Of a stretch of DNA of 64,000 bases, positions 33,899 to 41,862 are shown in pieces (position 1 is the first letter of the stretch; every line of letters begins with the position of its first letter). Source of the DNA: Rhodothermales bacterium (GTDB lineage: Bacteria > Bacteroidota > Rhodothermia > Rhodothermales > UBA10348). The notes under the pieces were generated by a model, which had not been told where the DNA came from, made no database searches, and was given only the letters and a program-made list of their open reading frames with translations. Position numbers and translations under genes: made by a program. The stretch is taken from the NCBI GenBank assembly GCA_028284865.1, contig JANQQV010000026.1, positions 29,301 to 93,300 of the forward strand, read 5' to 3'.

Positions 33899-36031
33899 AT
33901 GATCCGACAGATACGATTCTTCTCTGCCATTCTTTCTTTGATGCTCGTTTGGGGCGCGTCTTCAGCGCATGCTCAAATGACTGTCTCGGTGGACAATATT
34001 TCGGGTACGAGTGGGCAAACGGTATTCGTACCGGTAAATCTCGGAAACGTACCGGGAACTGGATTCAGCTCGTTCCGCTTCGACGTATCGATCAGCAACA
34101 ACAACTTGACCTTCAACGGCCACTTGTCTACGGGTACGTTGTCGAGTCAGGCGGGTTGGTCTGTTCAGTCCAACGACAGTAACGCACTCAACAACCCGGG
34201 TCGTGTGGGCGGATTCGCCTCGGCTAATGATGCGATTACGAGCGATGGTGTTCTGGTCCTTCTCTCGTTCACGATCAATGGTACTGATGGTGGATCCGTG
34301 GTGGAATTGCAAGGCATGCAGTTCACACAAGGAGGGACGGTCGCTCATACTCCGGCCCTGCCCATCACGCAACTGGTGATCTCCAATCCTCCTGTTGCAA
34401 CAGATGATGCGTACGCCGTCGACGAAGGAGGCAATCTGGTTGTCGCAGCTGGCCAAGGGGTCCTTCAGAATGACACTGATGCTGATGGAGACCCACTCAC
34501 GGCGTCTCTCGGCACCGACGTATCCAATGGAACGCTGTCGCTTGCGGCAGATGGTTCATTCACGTACACCCACGATGGTTCGGAGACGACCACCGATTCG
34601 TTCACGTACACGGTATCTGACGGCTCAAATGTGGATACAGGAACGGTTACCATTACGGTCAACCCGGTAAATGATCCGCCCCAGTTCACGGCGACGCTTT
34701 CGAGCCAGACCGTGGATGAGAATGACATTGTTGTCTTCGATTTCAACGCCACGGATGCCGAAGGTGATGTGCTGACTTTTGCCATCGTTTCTGGCCCGGG
34801 TCAAATCAATGCCGAGACTGGCTTGTTCACCTGGCTTGCGGCTCCGTCGGGAAGCTTCAATATCGTTGTTGGTGTGAGTGACGGCACAACCGCGGTCACG
34901 TCGCCGGTAGCTGCCATCGAGGTGCGTGAAATCAAGCAGTACCAGACGCTCCTCTCCGGGTATCATGTTGCTTCGCTGGTCGAGTCCGGTGCCTCGGGTT
35001 CTGTCACGGTGACGCACAACGTGGGAGCCAATCAAATCAGTATCGAAGGATCGTTTGCAAATCTCGGTTCCAGCTTCGCGTCAGCTGCGCTGGGCATTGG
35101 GACTCTGGACGATGCTGGAACGGTTGTCGTGCCCTTGCTTGCTGGCTTCACGGATCCTGCGTTCAGAACGGGAGAAATAAGCGCATCAAGCAACACGATT
35201 GACCTCTCGTCCATTACGTACCCGCAAGGCGTCACTGAAGCATCATTCAAGAGTGCGCTTGCGTCGGGAGGTGTTTTTGTATCCATCGCGTCGTTGAGCA
35301 ATCTGACGGGCGAAGTACGTGGATTACTCCGGGAAGGAACGAACACGGCTCCGTCCGTGCTGTCTGTTTCTGCACCCAATGCGGTAACCACTGATGGTGA
35401 GCCAACCGCCGAGTTGATTTCAGTCACGTGGGCAGGGTCTCCGGTGGATGCCCAGTCCGACCCGACCAGGCTTGTTCTGGAGGTATCAGGCAGCTCCACC
35501 TTCAACACGATTGTTGATGCTATGGACGTTTCGGTCACAACCGGATCGGGTGTCGCATTTACGACAGCCTGGGCTGCAGAGCTTTATGATGAACTTACAG
35601 GACGTCAGCCCGGGAATATCCTTGTGGGAGGAACGGTAACGGCACACATGAGGCTTACCTCCACAGATGGAGCTGCGCTGTCCGCTGGTTCGGGTCACGC
35701 CATTGACATTACCAGGGCGTCTGTGACCGATACGGAAGGAAACGAGCTTCCGGCAGAGTTTGTCCTTCGCGGCAACTACCCGAACCCGTTCAACCCAACG
35801 ACAACTATCTCATTCGATCTACCGGAAACGGCGGATGTTCAGGTGGATGTTCTGGACCTGCTGGGTCGTACCATGATCTCAGTTCCTGTTCAGAGTTTGA
35901 GCGCAGGTACCAATCGCTCGATCAGTATCGATGCCGCCGATTTGACATCAGGCATTTATATGTACCGAGTACTCGCTCGCGGCGCATCGAGCACGTGGGT
36001 CAAGAGCGGTACGATGACGCTGATCAAGTAG
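33899..36031 (+). CDS. Secreted cohesin-like, cadherin-like, CHRD-like protein with T9SS tail
   Basis: 710 residues. The signal peptide ends SSAHAQ (residue 26). A cohesin-like domain occupies about 27-162 (SVDNISGTSGQTVFVPVNLGN; NPGRVGGFASANDAITSDGVLVLLSF). A VCBS/cadherin-5-like repeat follows (163-262: DDAYAVDEGGN...NDTDADGDPLT...FTYTVSDG), then an Ig-like repeat (263-345), a diverged CHRD-like module (347-478) that has lost the HIH motif, an FN3-like module (482-612) and a T9SS domain (618-710: NYPNPFNPTTTIS). The architecture parallels the 734-residue protein at 31026, apart from one cohesin-like domain instead of two. Calcium binding by the DxDxDGD segment is likely. It starts 97 bases after the small cohesin gene. 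Confidence 0.82.
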   Translation: MIRQIRFFSAILSLMLVWGASSAHAQMTVSVDNISGTSGQTVFVPVNLGNVPGTGFSSFRFDVSISNNNLTFNGHLSTGTLSSQAGWSVQSNDSNALNNPGRVGGFASANDAITSDGVLVLLSFTINGTDGGSVVELQGMQFTQGGTVAHTPALPITQLVISNPPVATDDAYAVDEGGNLVVAAGQGVLQNDTDADGDPLTASLGTDVSNGTLSLAADGSFTYTHDGSETTTDSFTYTVSDGSNVDTGTVTITVNPVNDPPQFTATLSSQTVDENDIVVFDFNATDAEGDVLTFAIVSGPGQINAETGLFTWLAAPSGSFNIVVGVSDGTTAVTSPVAAIEVREIKQYQTLLSGYHVASLVESGASGSVTVTHNVGANQISIEGSFANLGSSFASAALGIGTLDDAGTVVVPLLAGFTDPAFRTGEISASSNTIDLSSITYPQGVTEASFKSALASGGVFVSIASLSNLTGEVRGLLREGTNTAPSVLSVSAPNAVTTDGEPTAELISVTWAGSPVDAQSDPTRLVLEVSGSSTFNTIVDAMDVSVTTGSGVAFTTAWAAELYDELTGRQPGNILVGGTVTAHMRLTSTDGAALSAGSGHAIDITRASVTDTEGNELPAEFVLRGNYPNPFNPTTTISFDLPETADVQVDVLDLLGRTMISVPVQSLSAGTNRSISIDAADLTSGIYMYRVLARGASSTWVKSGTMTLIK

Positions 36032-36042
36032 GGCCCTCACGT

Positions 36043-36048
36043 AAAGGA
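36043..36048 (+). promoter_or_regulatory. Ribosome-binding site AAAGGA deciding a TTG start
   Basis: AAAGGA lies 7 bases before the TTG at 36056, an ideal spacing, whereas the first ATG at 36071 has no such site. It supports TTG as the real start of the following membrane protein. Confidence 0.6.
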
Positions 36049-36055
36049 TCCAGAT

Positions 36056-37018
36056 TTGACTGATCGACGGATGTGGAGATGGCTGGTTTTCAGCGATCTC
36101 CACATTCTGTTTGTAGCGGCCGGATGGACCTTGGGAAGTGCGGCGCTTGTCGGATTCCAGGTCCCTTGGGAATACGTGACTCTTTCCTCGGTCGGTGCAT
36201 TCCTGATCTATCGACTGGATCATCTGGTCATGGAGTCGCCTGAGGACATCCTGAATGCACCTGAGCGGGTTGCATTTCGCGAACAGAACCGCAGTGTCCT
36301 GATGGGCCTCGCAGTATTCCTGGTCGCATGTGTCCTGGCCCTGGTGGTGTTTTTTCCGAATCCCTGGCTATGGATCGCGCTTCTCGTGGGCTTGATCGGA
36401 ATCCTGTATCCGTTCAGGGTACTTCCCGGCGCACGTCGTCCCAAGGACATCGCCTGGTTGAAGACAGCGATGATTGTGGTGTGCTGGATAGGCGGGGGAG
36501 TAGTGCTGCCTGCGGTCCTGTTCGGTTCCTTCTGGACGACCGGGATGACCGGGTCTACAGGAGTGACTGGTTTGGCCGATGCGACAACGTTGGTTGATGC
36601 CGGTGCTTTGGTGGTTTTCGCGGTCCAACGCGCTGTCTACATCCTTCCGAATCTGATAGTCGCCGATTGGTTGGATCGTGCTGGAGACGAGAATCTGAGC
36701 GGGGGTAACCTGACACTGACCTGGTCGGATACACAAGCCCGCAAAGCCATTACGACATGCTGGATTGCCGCTGCAATCCTCAGTTGCACGATGTGGTATA
36801 TGGGGGGTATCGCGCCAGGCTTATTGATTCTGGATGGCGTGGGATACACCTCGTTGGCTTTGATGGGTACCGCATTGATCCGGAAGCGCGGACAAAGCCC
36901 CATTCAAGAGTCGAATGTAGCTGGAGAATCCAGGAACGATGCGGCAGGAATGGTATGGCTCGACATGTGGGTTGGATTTCCTGTTGTTGTGTGGATGGCC
37001 TGGAGGCTGATGCACTAG
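36056..37018 (+). CDS. Polytopic membrane protein, possibly UbiA-like prenyltransferase
   Basis: 320 residues with seven to nine hydrophobic segments. TTG start chosen on the AAAGGA site. Two polar segments sit between helices, FLIYRLDHLVMESPEDILNAPERV and NLIVADWLDRAGDENLSGG. They occupy the places where UbiA-superfamily enzymes carry their two Asp-rich motifs, but neither matches NDxxDxxxD exactly. UbiA enzymes move prenyl groups onto quinone, heme or lipid precursors; several Bacteroidota have similar unassigned proteins. A plain hypothetical membrane protein is the alternative. It follows the cohesin-like gene by 24 bases on the same strand. Confidence 0.55.
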   Translation: MTDRRMWRWLVFSDLHILFVAAGWTLGSAALVGFQVPWEYVTLSSVGAFLIYRLDHLVMESPEDILNAPERVAFREQNRSVLMGLAVFLVACVLALVVFFPNPWLWIALLVGLIGILYPFRVLPGARRPKDIAWLKTAMIVVCWIGGGVVLPAVLFGSFWTTGMTGSTGVTGLADATTLVDAGALVVFAVQRAVYILPNLIVADWLDRAGDENLSGGNLTLTWSDTQARKAITTCWIAAAILSCTMWYMGGIAPGLLILDGVGYTSLALMGTALIRKRGQSPIQESNVAGESRNDAAGMVWLDMWVGFPVVVWMAWRLMH

Positions 37019-37243
37019 GAGATTTTTCTCATACCTCAACCGCTCACCCCGGCAGGGCAACCGTTCAGACAGGAAACCAATTCCTCCGGTCAGGGTCTCT
37101 GTACTTTGGGCAGTTCTGTTTGCCCCCATGCTACAGAATTCCGCCGGTTTCGGACAGGCCGACCAATTCAGACCTGATGTTTCCACGGACTCGTACACAC
37201 TGATTGCGAGCATTCCGAATTCGTGTACCACACAAGCAACTAC

Positions 37244-38710
37244 ATGCGAAGTATTCCTTTCATGATGACCCTGCTGCTGGCCGGCCTGATCTCTGTTTCA
37301 GGTGCGCAAGCTCAGGAAGCTGGGATGACCATGGCGTCCAACCAGCAGCAACAGCAAGTCCCGGTTCAGATTGACCTGGACCACGCTGCCTTCGCCCTGG
37401 AGGCGGACAACTCGCTGGTGGAGTTCTATCTGTCATTTGAAGCGGCAACCCTCAACTATGTAGGCACCGATCAAGGCTTCCTGGCCGAGCTTCCGGTTGG
37501 GATGGCTGTTGTTCGCTCGACACAGGCAGGCATGAGCGACTCGCCCGAAGAGCCGGTCTGGCAGGACGAATTGAATCTCTCATTCCTCATGGCCGATACG
37601 ACAGGGCTTGCCGAGGGACAGCATTTCGTGCATCAGGTACGAGCCGCGATTCCGCCGGGTGAGTACGAGCTTCAAGTTTCCGTTCCGGAGGATGCCTCAG
37701 CCGAACGTGTAGGCGTCCAGATGCGGCGCGATGTGCTTGTACCCAACTTTGCTGATGAGGGACTCGTGCGTGTATCCGATGTCACGCTGGCCTCATCCAT
37801 CCAGCAGAGCCAGGAGCGCGACAATCTGTTCTGGAAAAATGGCCTGATGATTCGCCCGAATGCCAATCAGCTATTTGGCTCCGGGCTGAACACGCTCTTC
37901 TACTATGCTGAGGTTTACAACCTGGACGGTGTAGCCTCTTCAAGCGGTAACTATACGGTCTTCACCTATCTCTCTGACGCGAATCTGCCGCAGCCGATGG
38001 CAGACTACCAGCGCCGAACGAGTCGTGCGCTGCGCTCGCCCGATGTGCTGGTGGGCACCTTCAATATTCGTGAGCTGCCCAGCGGGTCATACTTCCTGCG
38101 GATTGCCGTCCTGAACGAAAACAATGAGTCGATTGCCGAGCAGTCGCGCAAGTTCTTCGTCTTCAACCCGGACGTCCAGCGGGAAGAGCAGGTGGTATCT
38201 CTCGAGGAGTCTTTCGAGACGAGCCAGTACGCACGTATGACGGAAGAGGAGCTAGACCGCATGGAAGAGCATGTGGACGTCATCGCTACTGATGCGGAGC
38301 GTCGCCGCCTTCGCGGGATTCGCGACCTGGATGAGCGCCGACGCTTCTTCATGCAGTTCTGGCAGGTACGTGACCCCAATCCGAATACGCCGATCAACGA
38401 ATACCAGGATGAGTTCTATTCGCTCATTCAGTATGCGAATGATCGCTACACGAACAGCTTCTCTGAAGGGTGGAAGACGGATCGAGGACACGTGCTCATT
38501 CGCTTCGGCGCACCGACTGCCATTGAGCCGCACCTCTTTGATCGCGGATTCTCGCCTTACGAAATCTGGGAGTACAACAACATCCCGGGTGAAGGGCAGG
38601 CTCAGTTCATCTTCTCGGATCTGGACGGCTTCGGATCATTCGAGTTGATTCACTCGACTGTTACGGGTGAGCGGAAATCACCGGACTGGCTGGAGGAAAT
38701 CCGGCAGTAG
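37244..38710 (+). CDS. GWxTD domain-containing secreted protein
   Basis: 488 residues from the ATG at 37244; a GTG at 37223 would lengthen the signal peptide by seven residues. Signal peptide MRSIPFMMTLLLAGLISVSGAQAQ. The C-terminal 120 residues form a GWxTD domain, centred on FSEGWKTDRGHVLIRFGAPT and finishing with YEIWEYNN...FIFSDLDGFGSFELIHST. This domain is found in Bacteroidota and Acidobacteriota proteins of unknown function, usually exported. The middle is beta-rich with an acidic helix rich in Glu/Arg (residues about 335-375). A perfect terminator follows. No adjacent gene hints at function. Confidence 0.88.
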   Translation: MRSIPFMMTLLLAGLISVSGAQAQEAGMTMASNQQQQQVPVQIDLDHAAFALEADNSLVEFYLSFEAATLNYVGTDQGFLAELPVGMAVVRSTQAGMSDSPEEPVWQDELNLSFLMADTTGLAEGQHFVHQVRAAIPPGEYELQVSVPEDASAERVGVQMRRDVLVPNFADEGLVRVSDVTLASSIQQSQERDNLFWKNGLMIRPNANQLFGSGLNTLFYYAEVYNLDGVASSSGNYTVFTYLSDANLPQPMADYQRRTSRALRSPDVLVGTFNIRELPSGSYFLRIAVLNENNESIAEQSRKFFVFNPDVQREEQVVSLEESFETSQYARMTEEELDRMEEHVDVIATDAERRRLRGIRDLDERRRFFMQFWQVRDPNPNTPINEYQDEFYSLIQYANDRYTNSFSEGWKTDRGHVLIRFGAPTAIEPHLFDRGFSPYEIWEYNNIPGEGQAQFIFSDLDGFGSFELIHSTVTGERKSPDWLEEIRQ

Positions 38711-38733
38711 CCGCTGGTTTTCATCGAGATTTG

Positions 38734-38769
38734 TGTGGGTCGGGTCGCCGGAAGGCGACCCGACCCACA
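38734..38769 (+). terminator. Perfect 16-bp hairpin terminator
   Basis: Arms TGTGGGTCGGGTCGCC and its exact complement with loop GGAA, followed by TCTGGTTTTAT. It closes the GWxTD gene ahead of asnS. Confidence 0.85.
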
Positions 38770-38840
38770 TCTGGTTTTATGCGATGCCGTATTTTTCGGG
38801 ATCGGCCATAAGAGGCCGTCAATTCACCTCACGACTCCCC

Positions 38841-38847
38841 AAAGGAG
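38841..38847 (+). promoter_or_regulatory. Ribosome-binding site AAAGGAG for asnS
   Basis: AAAGGAG ends 8 bases before the ATG at 38856 and fixes the AsnRS start, excluding longer in-frame readings that begin inside the preceding GWxTD gene. Confidence 0.75.
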
Positions 38848-38855
38848 CCATCATC

Positions 38856-40361
38856 ATGATCCCTGATCACACTTCCATCGAGTCCCTCTCAAAGCATGTT
38901 GGCGAGACCGTCACGTTGCGCGGGTGGATGTACAACAAGCGCAGCTCGAAGGGCCTGCATTTCCTCGTCTTGCGTGATGGCACGGGTTTGTGCCAGTGCG
39001 TGGTCAATGAGGGAGAAGTGGATGGAGACAGCTGGGAAGCGGCCACCGAGGCGACTCAGGAGAGTTCGATGGAACTGACCGGATTGATCCGGGAAGACGA
39101 ACGTCAGGTCGGGGGTGTGGAGATGCAGGTGACAGCGATGTCCCTGTTCCAGAAGGCGGAAGAGTACCCCATCACGCCGAAAGAGCATGGGGTGGACTTC
39201 CTGATGAACCACCGTCACTTGTGGCTTCGCAGTCGCAGGCAGTGGGCCATCCTGCGCATCCGAAACCGTGTGATCATGTCCATCCACGAGTTCTTCCAGG
39301 AGCGAGGATTTCTGCAGATGGATGCGCCGATTCTTACGGGAACGGCTGTCGAAGGCACTTCGACCCTATTTGAAATGGAGTATTTCGGTCGTTCGGCGTA
39401 TCTGACGCAGAGCGGTCAGCTTCACGGAGAGGCCATGGCCATGGCTTTCGGCAAGATCTACACGTTTGGTCCCACGTTCCGCGCTGAGAAGTCCAAGACG
39501 CGTCGCCACCTGACCGAATTCTGGATGATGGAGCCCGAGATGGCGTTCTATGATCTGGATGCCACCATGCAGTTGACGGAGGAAATGCTCTCACGCATCG
39601 TGAGCGATGCGCTTCGCGATTGCCAGACGGAGCTCGAGGTCCTTGAACGTGACCTTGAGCCGCTGAAACGAAGCATCGGCGACTACCCTCGCGTTTCGTA
39701 CACCGAGGCGGTCGAGCTGCTGCACTCCGAGAAGACGGCCACAATGGTCCATGAGAAGATTGCCTCCAACGAACAGGAGAAGATCGATCTCGAGAAGGAG
39801 CGCGAGGAAGGCAAAGCAGCTTACGGTCAGGCCAAGAAGTGGCAAAAACGCAAGATTGACGCTCGCGAGATCGAGATTCAGGTTCGTCTGAACGAGATCG
39901 AAGAAGAGCTGCGAAACCTGCCCAAGTGGTTGGAATCGGCTCAGAATTTCGAATGGGGCACAGACTTTGGCGGCAGCGATGAGACGTTGATCACCTGGCA
40001 CTACGATCGCCCGATCATCGTCCACCGTTTCCCGGCCGTGTTCAAGGCGTTCTACATGAAGCGCGACCCGAAAGATGACACGCTTGCCTTGGGAATGGAT
40101 GTCCTGGCACCTGAGGGCTATGGGGAGATTGTTGGCGGTGGTGAGCGCGCTACCGACCTGGCATTCCTGCAGGAGCAGGTCAAGGCTCATGGATTGCCGG
40201 AGGAGGCCTTCAAATGGTACTTCGACCTTCGCCGCTACGGTTCAGTGCCGCACGCCGGGTTTGGCTTGGGGCTGGAGCGAACGGTGACCTGGATTTGCGG
40301 CATTCACCATCTTCGTGAAACCATCCCGTTTGCACGAACGCTGGATCGTCTGTACCCATAA
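38856..40361 (+). CDS. asnS: Asparaginyl-tRNA synthetase with coiled-coil insertion
   Basis: Charges tRNA-Asn with asparagine. 501 residues. N-terminal OB fold: VTLRGWMYNKRSSKGLHFLVLRDGTG. Class II motif 1 region FFQERGFLQMDAPILTGTAVEG, motif 2 TFRAEKSKTRRHLTEFWMMEPE, motif 3 GFGLGLERTVTWICG. Between YTEAVELLHSEK and NFEWGTDFGG there is a highly charged Glu/Lys/Arg-rich stretch of about 75 residues (EKIASNEQEKIDLEKEREEG ... LNEIEEELRNLPKWL), where standard AsnRS has only a short link. It is predicted to form an antiparallel coiled coil. The gene stands alone after a terminator and has an AAAGGAG site. Confidence 0.93.
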   Translation: MIPDHTSIESLSKHVGETVTLRGWMYNKRSSKGLHFLVLRDGTGLCQCVVNEGEVDGDSWEAATEATQESSMELTGLIREDERQVGGVEMQVTAMSLFQKAEEYPITPKEHGVDFLMNHRHLWLRSRRQWAILRIRNRVIMSIHEFFQERGFLQMDAPILTGTAVEGTSTLFEMEYFGRSAYLTQSGQLHGEAMAMAFGKIYTFGPTFRAEKSKTRRHLTEFWMMEPEMAFYDLDATMQLTEEMLSRIVSDALRDCQTELEVLERDLEPLKRSIGDYPRVSYTEAVELLHSEKTATMVHEKIASNEQEKIDLEKEREEGKAAYGQAKKWQKRKIDAREIEIQVRLNEIEEELRNLPKWLESAQNFEWGTDFGGSDETLITWHYDRPIIVHRFPAVFKAFYMKRDPKDDTLALGMDVLAPEGYGEIVGGGERATDLAFLQEQVKAHGLPEEAFKWYFDLRRYGSVPHAGFGLGLERTVTWICGIHHLRETIPFARTLDRLYP

Positions 40362-40467
40362 TCGGGTTGCTGCATTTTGTAGGTGGCACGGTGATTGCAC
40401 AATTCGGGAATGCAAACCCGATTCAAGGGGCGGTGTGGCTTCACGCATTCAAATTGAGGAAACAACC

Positions 40468-41274
40468 ATGATGGCTGCCTTCCATTTCGTCCGCCAGTGT
40501 GCACAGAAGCACACACTTTCCGATTCACGATCAGCGTTTGTTCGCATGGTCATGTTGGCCTTGCTTGCCGTGGCACTTGCCTCGGCGACTCAGACAGCTG
40601 CAGCCCAGGACATAGCGTTCACCGTGACGGTCTCTGGAGAGGGAGTCCTTCGGACGGCTCCTGACATGGCCACGCTCTCATTCGCAGTCGTGACGCATGA
40701 TGAGCATCCCGATGATGCGCGTTCGAAGAACGCGACGGCCTCTGCATCTGCACTGAATGCTGTTCGAGCGCTCGGTGTCGAGGAAAAGGACATCCGCCTG
40801 GATGGCCTGCAGCTTTCGCCGCGTCGCGAGTACGACCCTGATCGGCGCATTTATCGCGAGGACGGTTTTGACGCGACTCGAAGTGTCCAGGTGATCGTGA
40901 GGGATCTGGACGCCCTTCCTGGCCTTGTTGCGGCGGTGGTTGAAGGTGGTGCCAACCGCATCGACAATGTTCAGTACGGCTTGGACGACCGGGCTGCAAC
41001 GGAGCTGGAAGTGCTGGCCCTGGCCGTCCAGCGAGCCAAAGAGAAAGCACATGTGATGGCGACCGAGCTCGGCGGTGAGCTGGGTCGAGCCATCCAGATC
41101 AACGAGCAGGGAGTATCCGTTCCTCAGCCTCGTTTCCGCATGGATTCCATGGAGATGGCGGCAATGTCGAAGGACACGGGGGGTAATCCGGATGCTTTCG
41201 CCCAGGGCGAGCTTGAGGTTCGTGCCTCTGTCACCGTGGTATTCCGGTTGCTGGACGCGGCAGACTCCCAGTAA
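40468..41274 (+). CDS. SIMPL (DUF541) domain periplasmic protein
   Basis: 268 residues from the ATG at 40468, which has GAGGA 7 bases upstream. A long N-region precedes the signal helix MVMLALLAVALASATQTAAAQ (residues about 30-50). The mature protein opens with the family sequence FTVTVSGEGVLRTAPDMATLSFAVVTHDEHPDDA and contains VRALGVEEKDIRLDGLQLSPRREYD and ALAVQRAKEKAHVMATELGGELGRAIQINEQ. SIMPL proteins (E. coli YggE-like) are periplasmic or outer-membrane associated and linked to oxidative stress, with a poorly defined biochemical role. It forms a single-gene unit between asnS and a strong terminator. Confidence 0.9.
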   Translation: MMAAFHFVRQCAQKHTLSDSRSAFVRMVMLALLAVALASATQTAAAQDIAFTVTVSGEGVLRTAPDMATLSFAVVTHDEHPDDARSKNATASASALNAVRALGVEEKDIRLDGLQLSPRREYDPDRRIYREDGFDATRSVQVIVRDLDALPGLVAAVVEGGANRIDNVQYGLDDRAATELEVLALAVQRAKEKAHVMATELGGELGRAIQINEQGVSVPQPRFRMDSMEMAAMSKDTGGNPDAFAQGELEVRASVTVVFRLLDAADSQ

Positions 41275-41297
41275 GAACAGCTTGCCATGGAAAAGAG

Positions 41298-41330
41298 AAG
41301 GGGGCGGTCGCTGCGCGACCGCCCCCTTTG
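41298..41330 (+). terminator. Intrinsic terminator after the SIMPL gene
   Basis: Arms AAGGGGGCGGTCGC and its complement (41298-41311 and 41315-41328), loop TGC, T-rich end. The A/T flanks are symmetrical, so it could also serve minus-strand transcription from the YeaQ-like gene. Confidence 0.85.
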
Positions 41331-41454
41331 ACGTTCAGGACTCGCCTGTTCGCTAAACGCGGGCAAAGATTGCTATTTGTTCAGGCCTTCACGCGGACAG
41401 GCGGCTATTCCCCCTTGCCCCTTCGCGCCGCGAAGACCGTGCGATGATCCAGAC

Positions 41455-41706
41455 TTACTTCTTGAACCACTTGTTGTAGACCCACAGAATGATGAGCGCG
41501 CCGAGCGTGGCGCTCACGATGGATCCAAGTAGGCCGTCAAGAATGCGGTTGATGCCAAGCAGGCCACCAACCCAGTCGCCGACGAATGCGCCGCCGATGC
41601 CGAGCAGGGTTGTCATCACGAATCCACCATCATCCTTTCCAGGCATGATGTATTTGGCCAGCGCACCAGCGACAAAGCCGACAATGATGATCCACAGAAT
41701 TCCCAT
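41455..41706 (-). CDS. GlsB/YeaQ/YmgE family small membrane protein
   Basis: 83 residues with three hydrophobic segments: MGILWIIIVGFVAGALAKYI, GFVMTTLLGIGGAFVGDWVGGLLG, and SIVSATLGALIILWVY ending with KWFKK. PGKDDGG between the first two and the Gly-zipper pattern GIGGAFVG are hallmarks of the transglycosylase-associated (YeaQ/GlsB) family. Members are stress-induced inner-membrane proteins of unknown mechanism; the old transglycosylase name is not biochemical evidence. It is transcribed alone, divergent from the hexomutase gene 157 bases away. Confidence 0.9.
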   Translation of the reverse strand: MGILWIIIVGFVAGALAKYIMPGKDDGGFVMTTLLGIGGAFVGDWVGGLLGINRILDGLLGSIVSATLGALIILWVYNKWFKK

Positions 41707-41862
41707 GGTGGTAGTCCTCGTAGGTGATTGAAAGCGGGTTCTACGACTGCATGTGCTTAAGGATACGATTGCCGAACATTACTTTCTGAATGCGGTCCAA
41801 GCACCCCGCTTTCCCGTCGCATCGGGATTTCGAACCACCGTTGCTTTCCCTCCCAGTTTCTC

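Noticed and set aside
37083..37262. Signal-peptide-like translation VLWAVLFAPMLQNSAGFGQADQ just before the GWxTD gene
   Set aside because: No start codon precedes it in that frame and it ends within the next gene; possibly a decayed gene end, but there is not enough evidence.
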